A stretch of 18,874 nt of DNA, taken from Deltaproteobacteria bacterium (GTDB taxonomy: Bacteria; Desulfobacterota_C; Deferrisomatia; Deferrisomatales; JACRMM01). Made by a program: the position numbers and the translations under genes. Each line of letters begins with the position of its first letter. Position 1 is the first letter of the stretch. This document shows, piece after piece, positions 6,846 to 13,068 of this stretch. The notes beneath the pieces are model-generated. The model saw only the letters and a list, made by a program, of their open reading frames with translations, did not search any database and had not been told where the DNA came from. The stretch spans positions 1 through 18,874 of the forward strand of contig JACRCS010000473.1 of the NCBI GenBank assembly GCA_016218905.1. The letters run 5' to 3'.

Positions 6846-6951
6846 GTCCTCAGGTGCGCCGAAGGATTAAGCTCCGCTTCGCCTCGTTCCCGGCCCGGAG
6901 AAGGCCGGAGATGCGAGCGGGTCCTGGACCAGCAACTGCCGGAGTGAACGC

Positions 6952-7491
6952 ATGAAGAACATCGGGATCATCAACTGCTTCGAGGTCTCGAAGAGGTGTT
7001 CGGCGTCCGGGTGCCTGAAGGCGCTCCACGCCCGTACGGGCTCCTTCGAGCAGTACGCGGGGGAGGAGGTCGTGCTCCTGAGCTTCGCCCACTGCAACGG
7101 CTGCGGCGAGGACGCCGTGGAGCAGGTCGTCGCGAGGGCAAAGCGGATGCGGGAAGTGGGGGTCGAGGTCATCCACCTCTCGACCTGCACCAGGTCCCGG
7201 TGTGGGCAGTACGAGGCCTTCCTCGAGGCACTTGAACCCATGATCGAGGTCGTGGGGTACACTCACGCGAAGAGGGGCGAGGCCGGCCCCGTGGCAACCT
7301 CTCAGGCCGTTGAACTCGGCCAGAGGGATTTCGAGTCGGGGAGCCTTGCAGCGGAGAAGCTACGCGCGCCCGGGCAAGTTGTTCTCCGCCAACGAGACGC
7401 TGTTCAGCGGGTTGTCGGTCAACTGACCGAAGCCACTCATCGTGAGGTCGTCGACGCGGTGATAGGCCGACTGAGGGGAGACTCGGAATAG
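6952..7491 (+). CDS. CGGC-domain protein (predicted metal-binding) with unusual C-terminal extension
   Basis: The 179-residue protein begins at ATG 6952 behind GGAG. Residues 1-105 fit the CGGC domain (PF08821-like): NCFEVSKRCSASGCLKAL (Cys9, Cys16, Cys21), then FAHCNGCGED (Cys48, Cys51) and VIHLSTCTRSRCGQY (Cys79, Cys84), ending VVGYTH. The clustered Cys and His residues suggest metal or redox-cofactor binding; the family's function is not established. Family members usually end soon after the VxGTH-like motif. Here about 70 more residues follow, rich in Arg, Glu, Gln and Val with no Cys and no domain I recognise. They may be a read-through tail caused by a lost stop or a frameshift. A perfect FNR-type box lies upstream, which would fit anaerobic expression. 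The gene is convergent with the nicotinamidase gene. Confidence 0.82.
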   Translation: MKNIGIINCFEVSKRCSASGCLKALHARTGSFEQYAGEEVVLLSFAHCNGCGEDAVEQVVARAKRMREVGVEVIHLSTCTRSRCGQYEAFLEALEPMIEVVGYTHAKRGEAGPVATSQAVELGQRDFESGSLAAEKLRAPGQVVLRQRDAVQRVVGQLTEATHREVVDAVIGRLRGDSE

Positions 7492-7542
7492 GAAGCCAAT
7501 GGTCGGGAAGGATCCAAACGGTGCAGCCCATGTCGTCCCGGG

Positions 7543-8142
7543 CTACGGGCGACACCCTCCCCCTCCGCCGACCCGCACCCCCGCCCGCCCCAGCTCGGCG
7601 AGCGCCTCCTCCCCTCCCGCCTCCGTGATCGGACGCGAGCCGCCTTCGATGAGGCACACTTCGAACCGTTCCCTTCTCGCGTCGAGAGCGGTGGCGAGGA
7701 CGCAGACGTCGAGGGCGAGGCCACCCATCCAGATCCGCTCCACCCGGTTCCTGCGCAGATGCGCCGCCAGGCCGGTCTCGTCGAAGGCGGAGGGCTGGTC
7801 GTGGTCGAAGCGGGTCCCCTTGCTGACGAGGAGGGCTTCGGGCGGGAGGCGCAGCTCGGGATGAAAGCTCGCCCCCGGGCTGTCCTGCAGGCAGTGGACG
7901 GGCCAGGGGCCTCCCTCGCTGGCGAAGCTCGGGTGGCGACGCGGATGCCAGTCGCGCGAGGCGTAGACCGGAACGGACGCGGCGACGGCGGCGGCAACCC
8001 AGCGGTTGAGGACCGGCACCACCTCGTCTCCCCCGGGGATCGGGAGCGCGCCCCCCGGGCAGAAGTCGACCTGGACGTCGACGAGGAGGAGGGCGTCGGA
8101 CGGTTTCAGGAGCGCCCGCGGGTCCGTGGATCCGGTGCTCAT
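7543..8142 (-). CDS. pncA: nicotinamidase (isochorismatase-like hydrolase)
   Basis: The 199-residue protein has the complete nicotinamidase catalytic triad: Asp22 in LLVDVQVDF, Lys108 in LVSKGT and Cys147 in GGLALDVCV. The metal-binding set is Asp64, His66 and His70 in SRDWHPRRHPSF, and HCLQ follows at 83-86. The reaction is nicotinamide to nicotinate plus ammonia in NAD+ salvage, in the cytoplasm. The start ATG lies behind AAGGGG. The last residues are Gly-rich (VGGGGGCRP), which is unusual but does not disturb the fold. GLALDVCV replaces the commoner GLATDYCV. It lies downstream of the thioredoxin gene on the same strand, separated by the tandem arrays. A 39-bp piece of its 3' region is duplicated at 6497-6535. 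Confidence 0.93.
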   Translation of the reverse strand: MSTGSTDPRALLKPSDALLLVDVQVDFCPGGALPIPGGDEVVPVLNRWVAAAVAASVPVYASRDWHPRRHPSFASEGGPWPVHCLQDSPGASFHPELRLPPEALLVSKGTRFDHDQPSAFDETGLAAHLRRNRVERIWMGGLALDVCVLATALDARRERFEVCLIEGGSRPITEAGGEEALAELGRAGVRVGGGGGCRP

Positions 8143-8176
8143 GCAGCCCCTTCGGATCGGTCTGTCGGTTCTATGC

Positions 8177-8240
8177 GTTTTGTTAGTTATATTGGTTTTG
8201 TTAGTTATATTGGTTTTGTTAGTTATATTGGTTTTGTTAG
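8177..8240. repeat. 18-bp tandem array, 3 full copies plus 10 bp
   Basis: GTTTTGTTAGTTATATTG is repeated exactly at 8177-8194, 8195-8212 and 8213-8230, then GTTTTGTTAG before the array breaks off. It is strikingly AT-rich for this DNA. It lies between the thioredoxin and nicotinamidase genes, about 35 bp upstream of the nicotinamidase start. The copies are identical, which suggests recent expansion by slippage. Confidence 0.97.
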
Positions 8241-8250
8241 TCCCAGGCCA

Positions 8251-8340
8251 ATCAAACCAATCAAACCAATCAAACCAATCAAACCAATCAAACCAATCGA
8301 ACCAATCGAACCAATCAAACCAATCAAACCAATCAAACCA
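8251..8340. repeat. 9-bp tandem array, 10 copies
   Basis: ATCAAACCA is repeated ten times without interruption. Copies 6 and 7 read ATCGAACCA. The array begins 10 bp after the 18-bp array ends. The unit contains AAACCAAT across the junction, the exact complement of ATTGGTTT found at the 18-bp unit junctions, so the two arrays are inverted relative to each other. It ends 14 bp from the thioredoxin stop codon. It is not a CRISPR: there are no spacers. Confidence 0.97.
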
Positions 8341-8354
8341 AGTTCCGGTTCGCC

Positions 8355-8789
8355 TCAGATTCCCAGCTTTTCGCGGATCCCGCGCTCTCCCTGCGGCCCG
8401 ACGAGCGTGTGTACGAGCTGGCCGCCCTTGAAGAGGAGCACCGTCGGGACCCCTCGAATATTATAGCGCTGCGCCGTTCTCGGGTTCTCCTCCACGTTGA
8501 GCTGGAGGACGCGCGCGCGACCGTAGAGGCTCGCCGCCATCTGCCGCACGCTCAGCTCGTACTGGGAGCAGACGCCGCAATGGGGACTCCAGAGCTCCAC
8601 GACGGCCGGGGCCTGCGAACCGAGCACCTCCCGTTCCCAAGAGGCGTCCGAGACCTGGATCGGAAGGCTATGGGCGCCGATGAGCGGGGCTCCGCACTTG
8701 CCGCACTTCCCCTTCTTCCCTACTTTGTCTTCAGGGATCCGATTGGCGGTGCCGCATTGGGAACACTGGAGAAGATAGCCGCTGTCCAT
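8355..8789 (-). CDS. trxC: thioredoxin 2-like protein with N-terminal zinc ribbon
   Basis: The 144-residue protein begins at ATG 8789 behind GGAG. That start puts two zinc-binding CxxC pairs at the N-terminus (Cys9/Cys12 and Cys29/Cys32, in LQCSQCGT and GKCGKCGAPL), as in thioredoxin 2. The thioredoxin fold follows, with active site SPHCGVCSQ (Cys71, Cys74), cis-proline motif GVPTVLLF and GGQLVHTLVG. The usual WCGPC is changed to HCGVC, so its redox potential and partners may differ. It should reduce disulfides in the cytoplasm. It is divergent from the HesB-like selenoprotein gene, with 145 bp between starts. A longer open frame upstream lacks a supported start. Confidence 0.9.
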   Translation of the reverse strand: MDSGYLLQCSQCGTANRIPEDKVGKKGKCGKCGAPLIGAHSLPIQVSDASWEREVLGSQAPAVVELWSPHCGVCSQYELSVRQMAASLYGRARVLQLNVEENPRTAQRYNIRGVPTVLLFKGGQLVHTLVGPQGERGIREKLGI

Positions 8790-8934
8790 TTGCCTGCTCC
8801 ATAGAGGGGTTCCAGGCCATGGTACCTCAGGCACCCGAAGGCTCAAGAGTCGCCCCGGGCCGGAGAAACTTTTGCTTGTCACGGGCATCTAACGGGTCGG
8901 ATGATAGCAGCCCCACGCTCGATAGGAGGTGACG

Positions 8935-9264
8935 ATGATTCGCGTGAGCGAGAAAGCGAGGGACAAGCTCGTGGAGTCCCTCAAGGACCAGGGCGAGAAC
9001 CCTGCCGTCCGGGTCTACATCGCCGGAAGCGGCTGAGGGGGGCCCTCCTGGGGCCTGGCTCTGGATGAGCCATCGGAGCAAGACGAAGTGCATGCCGAGG
9101 CGGGTTTCCGCCTGATCATCGACAAGGAGCTGAAGGCGCGCTCGGGGGACATCGACGTCGATTACCTGAGCGGTCCCTTCCGGCGCGGCTTCCAGGTGAA
9201 GACGGCGAACCAGGCGGCCGGAGGCTGCTCTCCGAGCGAGTCGGGTTGCAGTAGCTGCGGCTAG
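8935..9264 (+). CDS. HesB/IscA-like selenoprotein with in-frame UGA (Sec34)
   Basis: ATG 8935 follows a strong AGGAGGT. The frame reads 33 codons to TGA at 9034-9036, then continues through 75 codons to TAG at 9262-9264, giving 109 residues if UGA encodes selenocysteine. Before it: MIRVSEKARDKLVESL and VRVYIAGSG. After it: GGPSWGLALDEP, FRLIIDKEL and VDYLSGPFRRGF, with Cys98, Cys105 and Cys108 at the end. The protein matches the IscA/HesB A-type fold on both sides of the UGA, and Sec falls at the position of the first conserved cysteine of IscA (Cys35 in E. coli). A suitable SECIS hairpin lies at 9056-9072. HesB-like proteins with Sec at this site are a known bacterial selenoprotein family. 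The exact role is unknown; iron-sulfur or redox chemistry is inferred from the fold. A strong terminator follows. Confidence 0.93.
9034..9072 (+). promoter_or_regulatory. UGA selenocysteine codon with bacterial SECIS element
   Basis: After UGA at 9034-9036, TGGCTC (9056-9061) pairs with GAGCCA (9067-9072) in a perfect 6-bp stem with loop TGGAT. The loop has a G at its second position, 27 nt after the UGA. Distance, short apical loop and loop G agree with the bacterial SECIS pattern bound by SelB. A second possible hairpin, GGCCC/GGGCC, lies between them. The Sec machinery genes (selA, selB, selC, selD) are not in this window. Confidence 0.8.
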
Positions 9265-9286
9265 CCGGTCCCCGTCGGGAGACACC

Positions 9287-9320
9287 GGCCCGCGAGGCGA
9301 TCCCTCGCGGGCCTTTCTTT
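9287..9320 (+). terminator. Rho-independent terminator after the selenoprotein gene
   Basis: GGCCCGCGAGG (9287-9297) and CCTCGCGGGCC (9303-9313) form a perfect 11-bp stem with a 5-nt loop, followed directly by TTTCTTTT. It ends the selenoprotein transcript 23 nt after TAG, which supports TAG 9264 as the true end of the gene. Confidence 0.92.
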
Positions 9321-9439
9321 TCCGCACTGTCCCGGATCGCCCCTTCCCTTCTCGCCGGAACCTGGTAAGACGATTCCCGCAGACGTGAGCTCACCACGTT
9401 CGAGCGGCCCGGCTCGGGCCGCTAGCGGGAGGGGCTTTC

Positions 9440-10939
9440 GTGGTCCCGTTCGACCGGTGCGCGCGCTGGCGGCTACACGAGGCCTACTTCGGGAGGCAGG
9501 GCCTCGCCCCCTGGCTCGAGGGAGAGGTCCCCCACCAGGCCACGAACAACTACACCTTCGCCCAGGCGCACGCCGCCCTCCTCTCCGACTGGGCGGGAGC
9601 GCTCACGCATGCCGGCCGGTTGCCCGCGGTAGAGCCCGTGGCGCTCCTGGAGGTCGGCGGCGGACTGGGCCAATTCGCCGCGCACTTCCTGACCGCCCTC
9701 CGGGAGGACCTGGGCGAAGCGGGGAGGAGCCTCCTCGCGAGGCTCACCTACCTCTTCTCCGACGTCTCCCGGACGACCGTCGCCGAGGCCGTGGCGCAGC
9801 CGGAGCTCGCGCCGTGGGTGCGCGCCGGCCGGCTCGTGCCGCTCGTCTTCGACGCCCGCGAGCCGTATCGCGCCCGGCGGCTCGACGGCAGCGCGGCGCC
9901 GCTGGGCGCACCCTTCGCCGTCATCGCGAATTACGTCTGCTGCGTCCTCCCCTCCAAGGTCCTTCGAAAGCACGCGGGCGGCTGGTACGAGCTCCACGCG
10001 GCCGCCGACCGACCGCGGGGGGCGAACGGCTCCGGGACGTGGCGGCGCCTCCTCGGAGAACACGAGTGGCGGCGCCTGGGGCTGGAGGAGATCTTCGACC
10101 GGCCCCTCCACCGGCTCGTCCTGGCGAGGGCGCTCTCGGAGAGCACCGAAGCCGAGCTCGCCTACCCCTACGCCTTCCTCGATCTCATCGACACCCTCAC
10201 CGGAGTACTCCGCCCCGGGGGCGTCTTCCTCTTCAGCGACTTCGGGGACGATTCCTACGAGGACCGGATCGGCCTCGCCGATCGCAGCCCAGTCGTCTAT
10301 GGCGAGAGTCTCGCCCAGCCCGTCTGTTTCCCGCTCATACGGAGCTTCGCCGAATCGACGGGCCTGACCGTCCTGGAGAGCCGGGGCGGTCACGGCGCGA
10401 CGAGGAGCGTCGCCGTGACGCCGGGGCCGGTCCCGGGAGCCGTCCGGCAGAGCTTCGAGGCTTCGACGCTCCGCGCCAACGCGGGCCAGGACCTCCTCGA
10501 CTTCGCGTCTGCGGCCAAGGCGCTCGCGCGGGCCGGAGACTCGTCCGGAGCGCTACGGTTCTACGACCGCTGTCTCAGGCTCTCGCCACGAGATCCCCTC
10601 CTCTATCTCCGGGCCGGGGAAGAGTGCCTGGCGGGCGGCCGATGCGACGCGGCGGTCGAGTACTTCCGGCGCGGAGCGGCCGTGGACGAGGCGGGCGAGT
10701 ACGACTTCGAGTGCCGGATCGGGGAGGCCTGCTGCTGGATGAACGAGCCCGGCAGGGCGGTGGACCACCTTCGCGTATCGGCGCGGCGCCGCCGAAAGCC
10801 GGGCACCTACGTCCTGCTGGGCGAAGCTTACACCGCTCTGGGCGACCGGGGGAGGGCCCGCCGGGCGTACCGCCGGGCCCTGGCGCTGGAGGCGGGCCAG
10901 CCCGCCGCATTGGAGGGGCTGAGGCTGCTCGAGCGCTGA
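9440..10939 (+). CDS. SAM-dependent methyltransferase-like protein with C-terminal TPR repeats
   Basis: The 499-residue protein starts at GTG 9440 behind GGGAGGGG. The N-terminal half looks like a class I methyltransferase, with motif I LEVGGGLG at 70-77 and a partner-strand motif IANYVCCVLP. A later region reads LRPGGVFLFSDFGDD. The layout recalls the MidA/COG1565 group, in which a NELLDALP-like motif sits where NYVCCVLP is here. After about residue 350 come TPR-like helical pairs (ALARAGDSSGALRFYDRCLR, then LRAGEECLAGGRCDAAVEYF, and LLGEAYTALGDRGRARRAYR), suitable for binding a protein partner. The substrate is unknown; methylation of a protein is one possibility. It follows the selenoprotein terminator and is convergent with the FeS oxidoreductase gene. 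A longer forward frame over the same region is a shadow. Confidence 0.8.
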   Translation: MVPFDRCARWRLHEAYFGRQGLAPWLEGEVPHQATNNYTFAQAHAALLSDWAGALTHAGRLPAVEPVALLEVGGGLGQFAAHFLTALREDLGEAGRSLLARLTYLFSDVSRTTVAEAVAQPELAPWVRAGRLVPLVFDAREPYRARRLDGSAAPLGAPFAVIANYVCCVLPSKVLRKHAGGWYELHAAADRPRGANGSGTWRRLLGEHEWRRLGLEEIFDRPLHRLVLARALSESTEAELAYPYAFLDLIDTLTGVLRPGGVFLFSDFGDDSYEDRIGLADRSPVVYGESLAQPVCFPLIRSFAESTGLTVLESRGGHGATRSVAVTPGPVPGAVRQSFEASTLRANAGQDLLDFASAAKALARAGDSSGALRFYDRCLRLSPRDPLLYLRAGEECLAGGRCDAAVEYFRRGAAVDEAGEYDFECRIGEACCWMNEPGRAVDHLRVSARRRRKPGTYVLLGEAYTALGDRGRARRAYRRALALEAGQPAALEGLRLLER

Positions 10940-11003
10940 GCCTGCCCCTGCGCAGACGGGCCCATCCGTGGCCCGCGCGGGGCGACACATCCTGAGTCGA
11001 TTC

Positions 11004-11021
11004 GGCGGGGCGAGCCCCGCC
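11004..11021. terminator. palindromic hairpin between convergent genes
   Basis: GGCGGGGC-GA-GCCCCGCC is a perfect 8-bp inverted repeat abutting the stop codon of the reverse-strand FeS oxidoreductase gene and 64 nt after the stop of the forward methyltransferase gene. It may serve as a bidirectional terminator, though no T-run is present on either side. Confidence 0.45.
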
Positions 11022-13037
11022 CTACACTACGGGGAGCCGGGCGGCCAGGAGCTCCGCGATGTCCAGGACCTTCACCCCCTGCTCGGCGCCCAGGTCCTTC
11101 ACCCCGTCTTCGAACATCGTCATGCAGTACGGGCACGCCACCGCGACGGTGTCCGGCTTCTTCTCCAGGGCCTCCCGGACGCGGTCCAGGTTGACGCGGT
11201 GCGCGGGGTCCTCCTCCATCCACATGCGCCCGCCGCCCGCGCCGCAGCAGAAGGCCCTCTCCCTGCGCCGGTCGAGGTCCACGGGCGGGGAGCCCGCGGC
11301 CGCCTCCACGAGCCGCCGCGGCTCGTCGAAGAGCCCGTTGTATCGGCCGAGATAGCACGAGTCGTGGAGGACGACCCGTCCTGCCTCGGGTGGGCGTTGG
11401 AGCTTCAGGTGCCCGCGCCGCAGGAGCTCGGGCAGGAGCTCGGAGTAGTGGACCACGTTCGCTTTGAAGCCGAACTGGGCGTAGTCGTTCTTCAGGGTCG
11501 TATAGCAGTGGGGGCAGTAACAGACGACGCTCCGGACCCCCCGCCGTTCGAAGAGCTCCACGTTCGCCTTTGCCAGGCGGTCGAAGACGAACTCGTTGCC
11601 GAGCCTTCGCAGCGAGTCCCCGCAGCACGGCTCTTCCGGACCCAGGATCCCGAACTTCAGGTCCGCGGCCCGGAGGAGCCTGGCGAGGGCGACCGCCGCC
11701 TGCCTCGCGCGGCTGTCCAACGCGCCCGCGCAGCCCACGTAGAAGAGGTAGTCGACGCGCTCCCCCTCCGGCAGCTCGGAGAGGAGGGGAAGGTCGAGGC
11801 CCTTCGCCCACGTCCCCCGATCGGCCGGAGGAAGCCCCCACGGGTTCGACCGCTGTTCCACCGACTCGAAGAAGTCGGTCAGCTCGCTCGGAAAGCGCAC
11901 GGCCTCTTCGACCAGGTGGCGCCGGAGCTGGACGAGCTTCGGAACGTGCTCGATGAAGACGGGGCAGACGGCCATGCAGGCGCCGCACGTGGTGCACTCC
12001 CAGATGGCGTCCTCGCCCACGGCGCCCGGAATGATTCCGTCCTTCGGCGCGATCAGGGGCACGAGCCCCTCCGTCCGGTTGCCGTTGCGGAGCTTCTCGG
12101 CGTTGGCGAAGAGATTGCGCCTCCCCTCGTGGATCACTGCCCGGGGGTTGAGGTGCTTGCGGGTGTGGGTGGCGGGGCACGCCTGCGTACACCGGCCGCA
12201 CTCGGTGCACGCGGTGAAGTCCAGCAGGTCCTTCCAGGAGAGGTGGTCCACCCGGGACGCGCCGTAGCTCCCGCGCGCCTGGAAGCTCTCGCGGGGGATC
12301 GTCCGCACGGGCTCCAGAGACCGGCAGAAGCAGTTCGGGATGGCCGTCAGGATGTGGAGGTGCTTGCTGTACGGGAGATAGTTGAGGAAGGCCAGGAAGA
12401 CCAGCGCGTGGAGCCACCAGAAGGCGCGGCCCGCGGCCTCGAGGCCCGTCCCGAAGGTCGCCGACATGGCCGGGGCGACCAAGAGGCGCGTGAATGGCAT
12501 GAGCGTCAGCGGCGGCGCCTCTCCGAGAGCGATCTCCGCTCCGTGGTAGCCGTAGAAGAGGAACATGAGGGTGGCGACGGCGCCGAGGATGACGAAGGCG
12601 TCGACGCTCCGGTACTCGATGTGGGCCGGCTTGACGACGAGCCTGCGGTAGAGGGCGACCCCGACGCAGACGATCACCAGGATCGGCATCACGTCGTAGA
12701 GGCAGGTCAGGACCGGATAGAAGACCGGCCCGAGGAGGTTCAGGTGGAGCCCGGGGAAGAGGCCGCTCAGCACGAACCCCGCGTTGTCGAAGAAGAGGAT
12801 CACGAACCCCCAGAAAAGGAAGAAGTGGTTGCGCCCGAAGGGCTCCTGCAGGACCCGGCGTTGCCCGAAGGCGTACTCCAGCATCGTAACAATCCGCCGC
12901 TCGAGCGTGCCGCGGAGGCGCCCGTCCGGCCGGCCCAACCGGACCGCCCGGAAGAGCCTCCGGACCGAGAGCCCGAAGGTGAAGAGGGCTCCCGTGAGGA
13001 GAATGGCGAAGATCGTGCTGTCGGTCTGTGTGATCAT
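11022..13037 (-). CDS. membrane-bound FeS oxidoreductase, heterodisulfide reductase-like, ETF:quinone type
   Basis: The 671-residue protein starts at ATG 13037 (MITQTDSTIF), 31 nt after etfA; its ribosome binding site is weak. The first 250 residues hold several membrane segments (for example IFAILLTGALFTFGLSV, FFLFWGFVILFFDNAGFVL, VMPILVIVCVGVALY and AFVILGAVATLMFLFYG), like the NarI/HdrE type haem-binding module. Two [4Fe-4S] motifs follow, CTECGRCTQACP from Cys277 and CTTCGACMAVCP from Cys348. Two CCG domains end the protein (EPCCGD with CYCPHC, then HDSCYLGRYN with FCCGAGGGRM and CPYC). This architecture is known next to ETF genes in anaerobes, where it is thought to pass electrons from ETF to menaquinone. 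The position behind etfBA supports that role. Confidence 0.9.
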   Translation of the reverse strand: MITQTDSTIFAILLTGALFTFGLSVRRLFRAVRLGRPDGRLRGTLERRIVTMLEYAFGQRRVLQEPFGRNHFFLFWGFVILFFDNAGFVLSGLFPGLHLNLLGPVFYPVLTCLYDVMPILVIVCVGVALYRRLVVKPAHIEYRSVDAFVILGAVATLMFLFYGYHGAEIALGEAPPLTLMPFTRLLVAPAMSATFGTGLEAAGRAFWWLHALVFLAFLNYLPYSKHLHILTAIPNCFCRSLEPVRTIPRESFQARGSYGASRVDHLSWKDLLDFTACTECGRCTQACPATHTRKHLNPRAVIHEGRRNLFANAEKLRNGNRTEGLVPLIAPKDGIIPGAVGEDAIWECTTCGACMAVCPVFIEHVPKLVQLRRHLVEEAVRFPSELTDFFESVEQRSNPWGLPPADRGTWAKGLDLPLLSELPEGERVDYLFYVGCAGALDSRARQAAVALARLLRAADLKFGILGPEEPCCGDSLRRLGNEFVFDRLAKANVELFERRGVRSVVCYCPHCYTTLKNDYAQFGFKANVVHYSELLPELLRRGHLKLQRPPEAGRVVLHDSCYLGRYNGLFDEPRRLVEAAAGSPPVDLDRRRERAFCCGAGGGRMWMEEDPAHRVNLDRVREALEKKPDTVAVACPYCMTMFEDGVKDLGAEQGVKVLDIAELLAARLPVV

Positions 13038-13068
13038 TTCATGCTCGATGGGGAGACGCCGCGCCGGG

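Noticed and set aside
7280..7500. A separate reverse-strand gene under the C-terminal extension of the CGGC protein
   Set aside because: Some reverse-strand stretches read plausibly, but they have stops or no start and no recognised family, so the extension is left as part of the forward gene with its oddity noted.
8251..8340. CRISPR array
   Set aside because: The units are 9 bp, directly adjacent, with no spacers, and no cas genes are nearby.
8177..8340. Coding repeats (FVSYIG and NQS repeats in forward frames)
   Set aside because: These frames are antisense to the nicotinamidase and thioredoxin genes and have no start or ribosome binding site; the repeats simply have periods divisible by three.
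9034..9036. TGA as a nonsense mutation making 8935-9264 a pseudogene
   Set aside because: Frame, family motifs and codon use continue unchanged on both sides, the TGA falls at a known Sec site of HesB-like proteins, and a SECIS-like hairpin follows.
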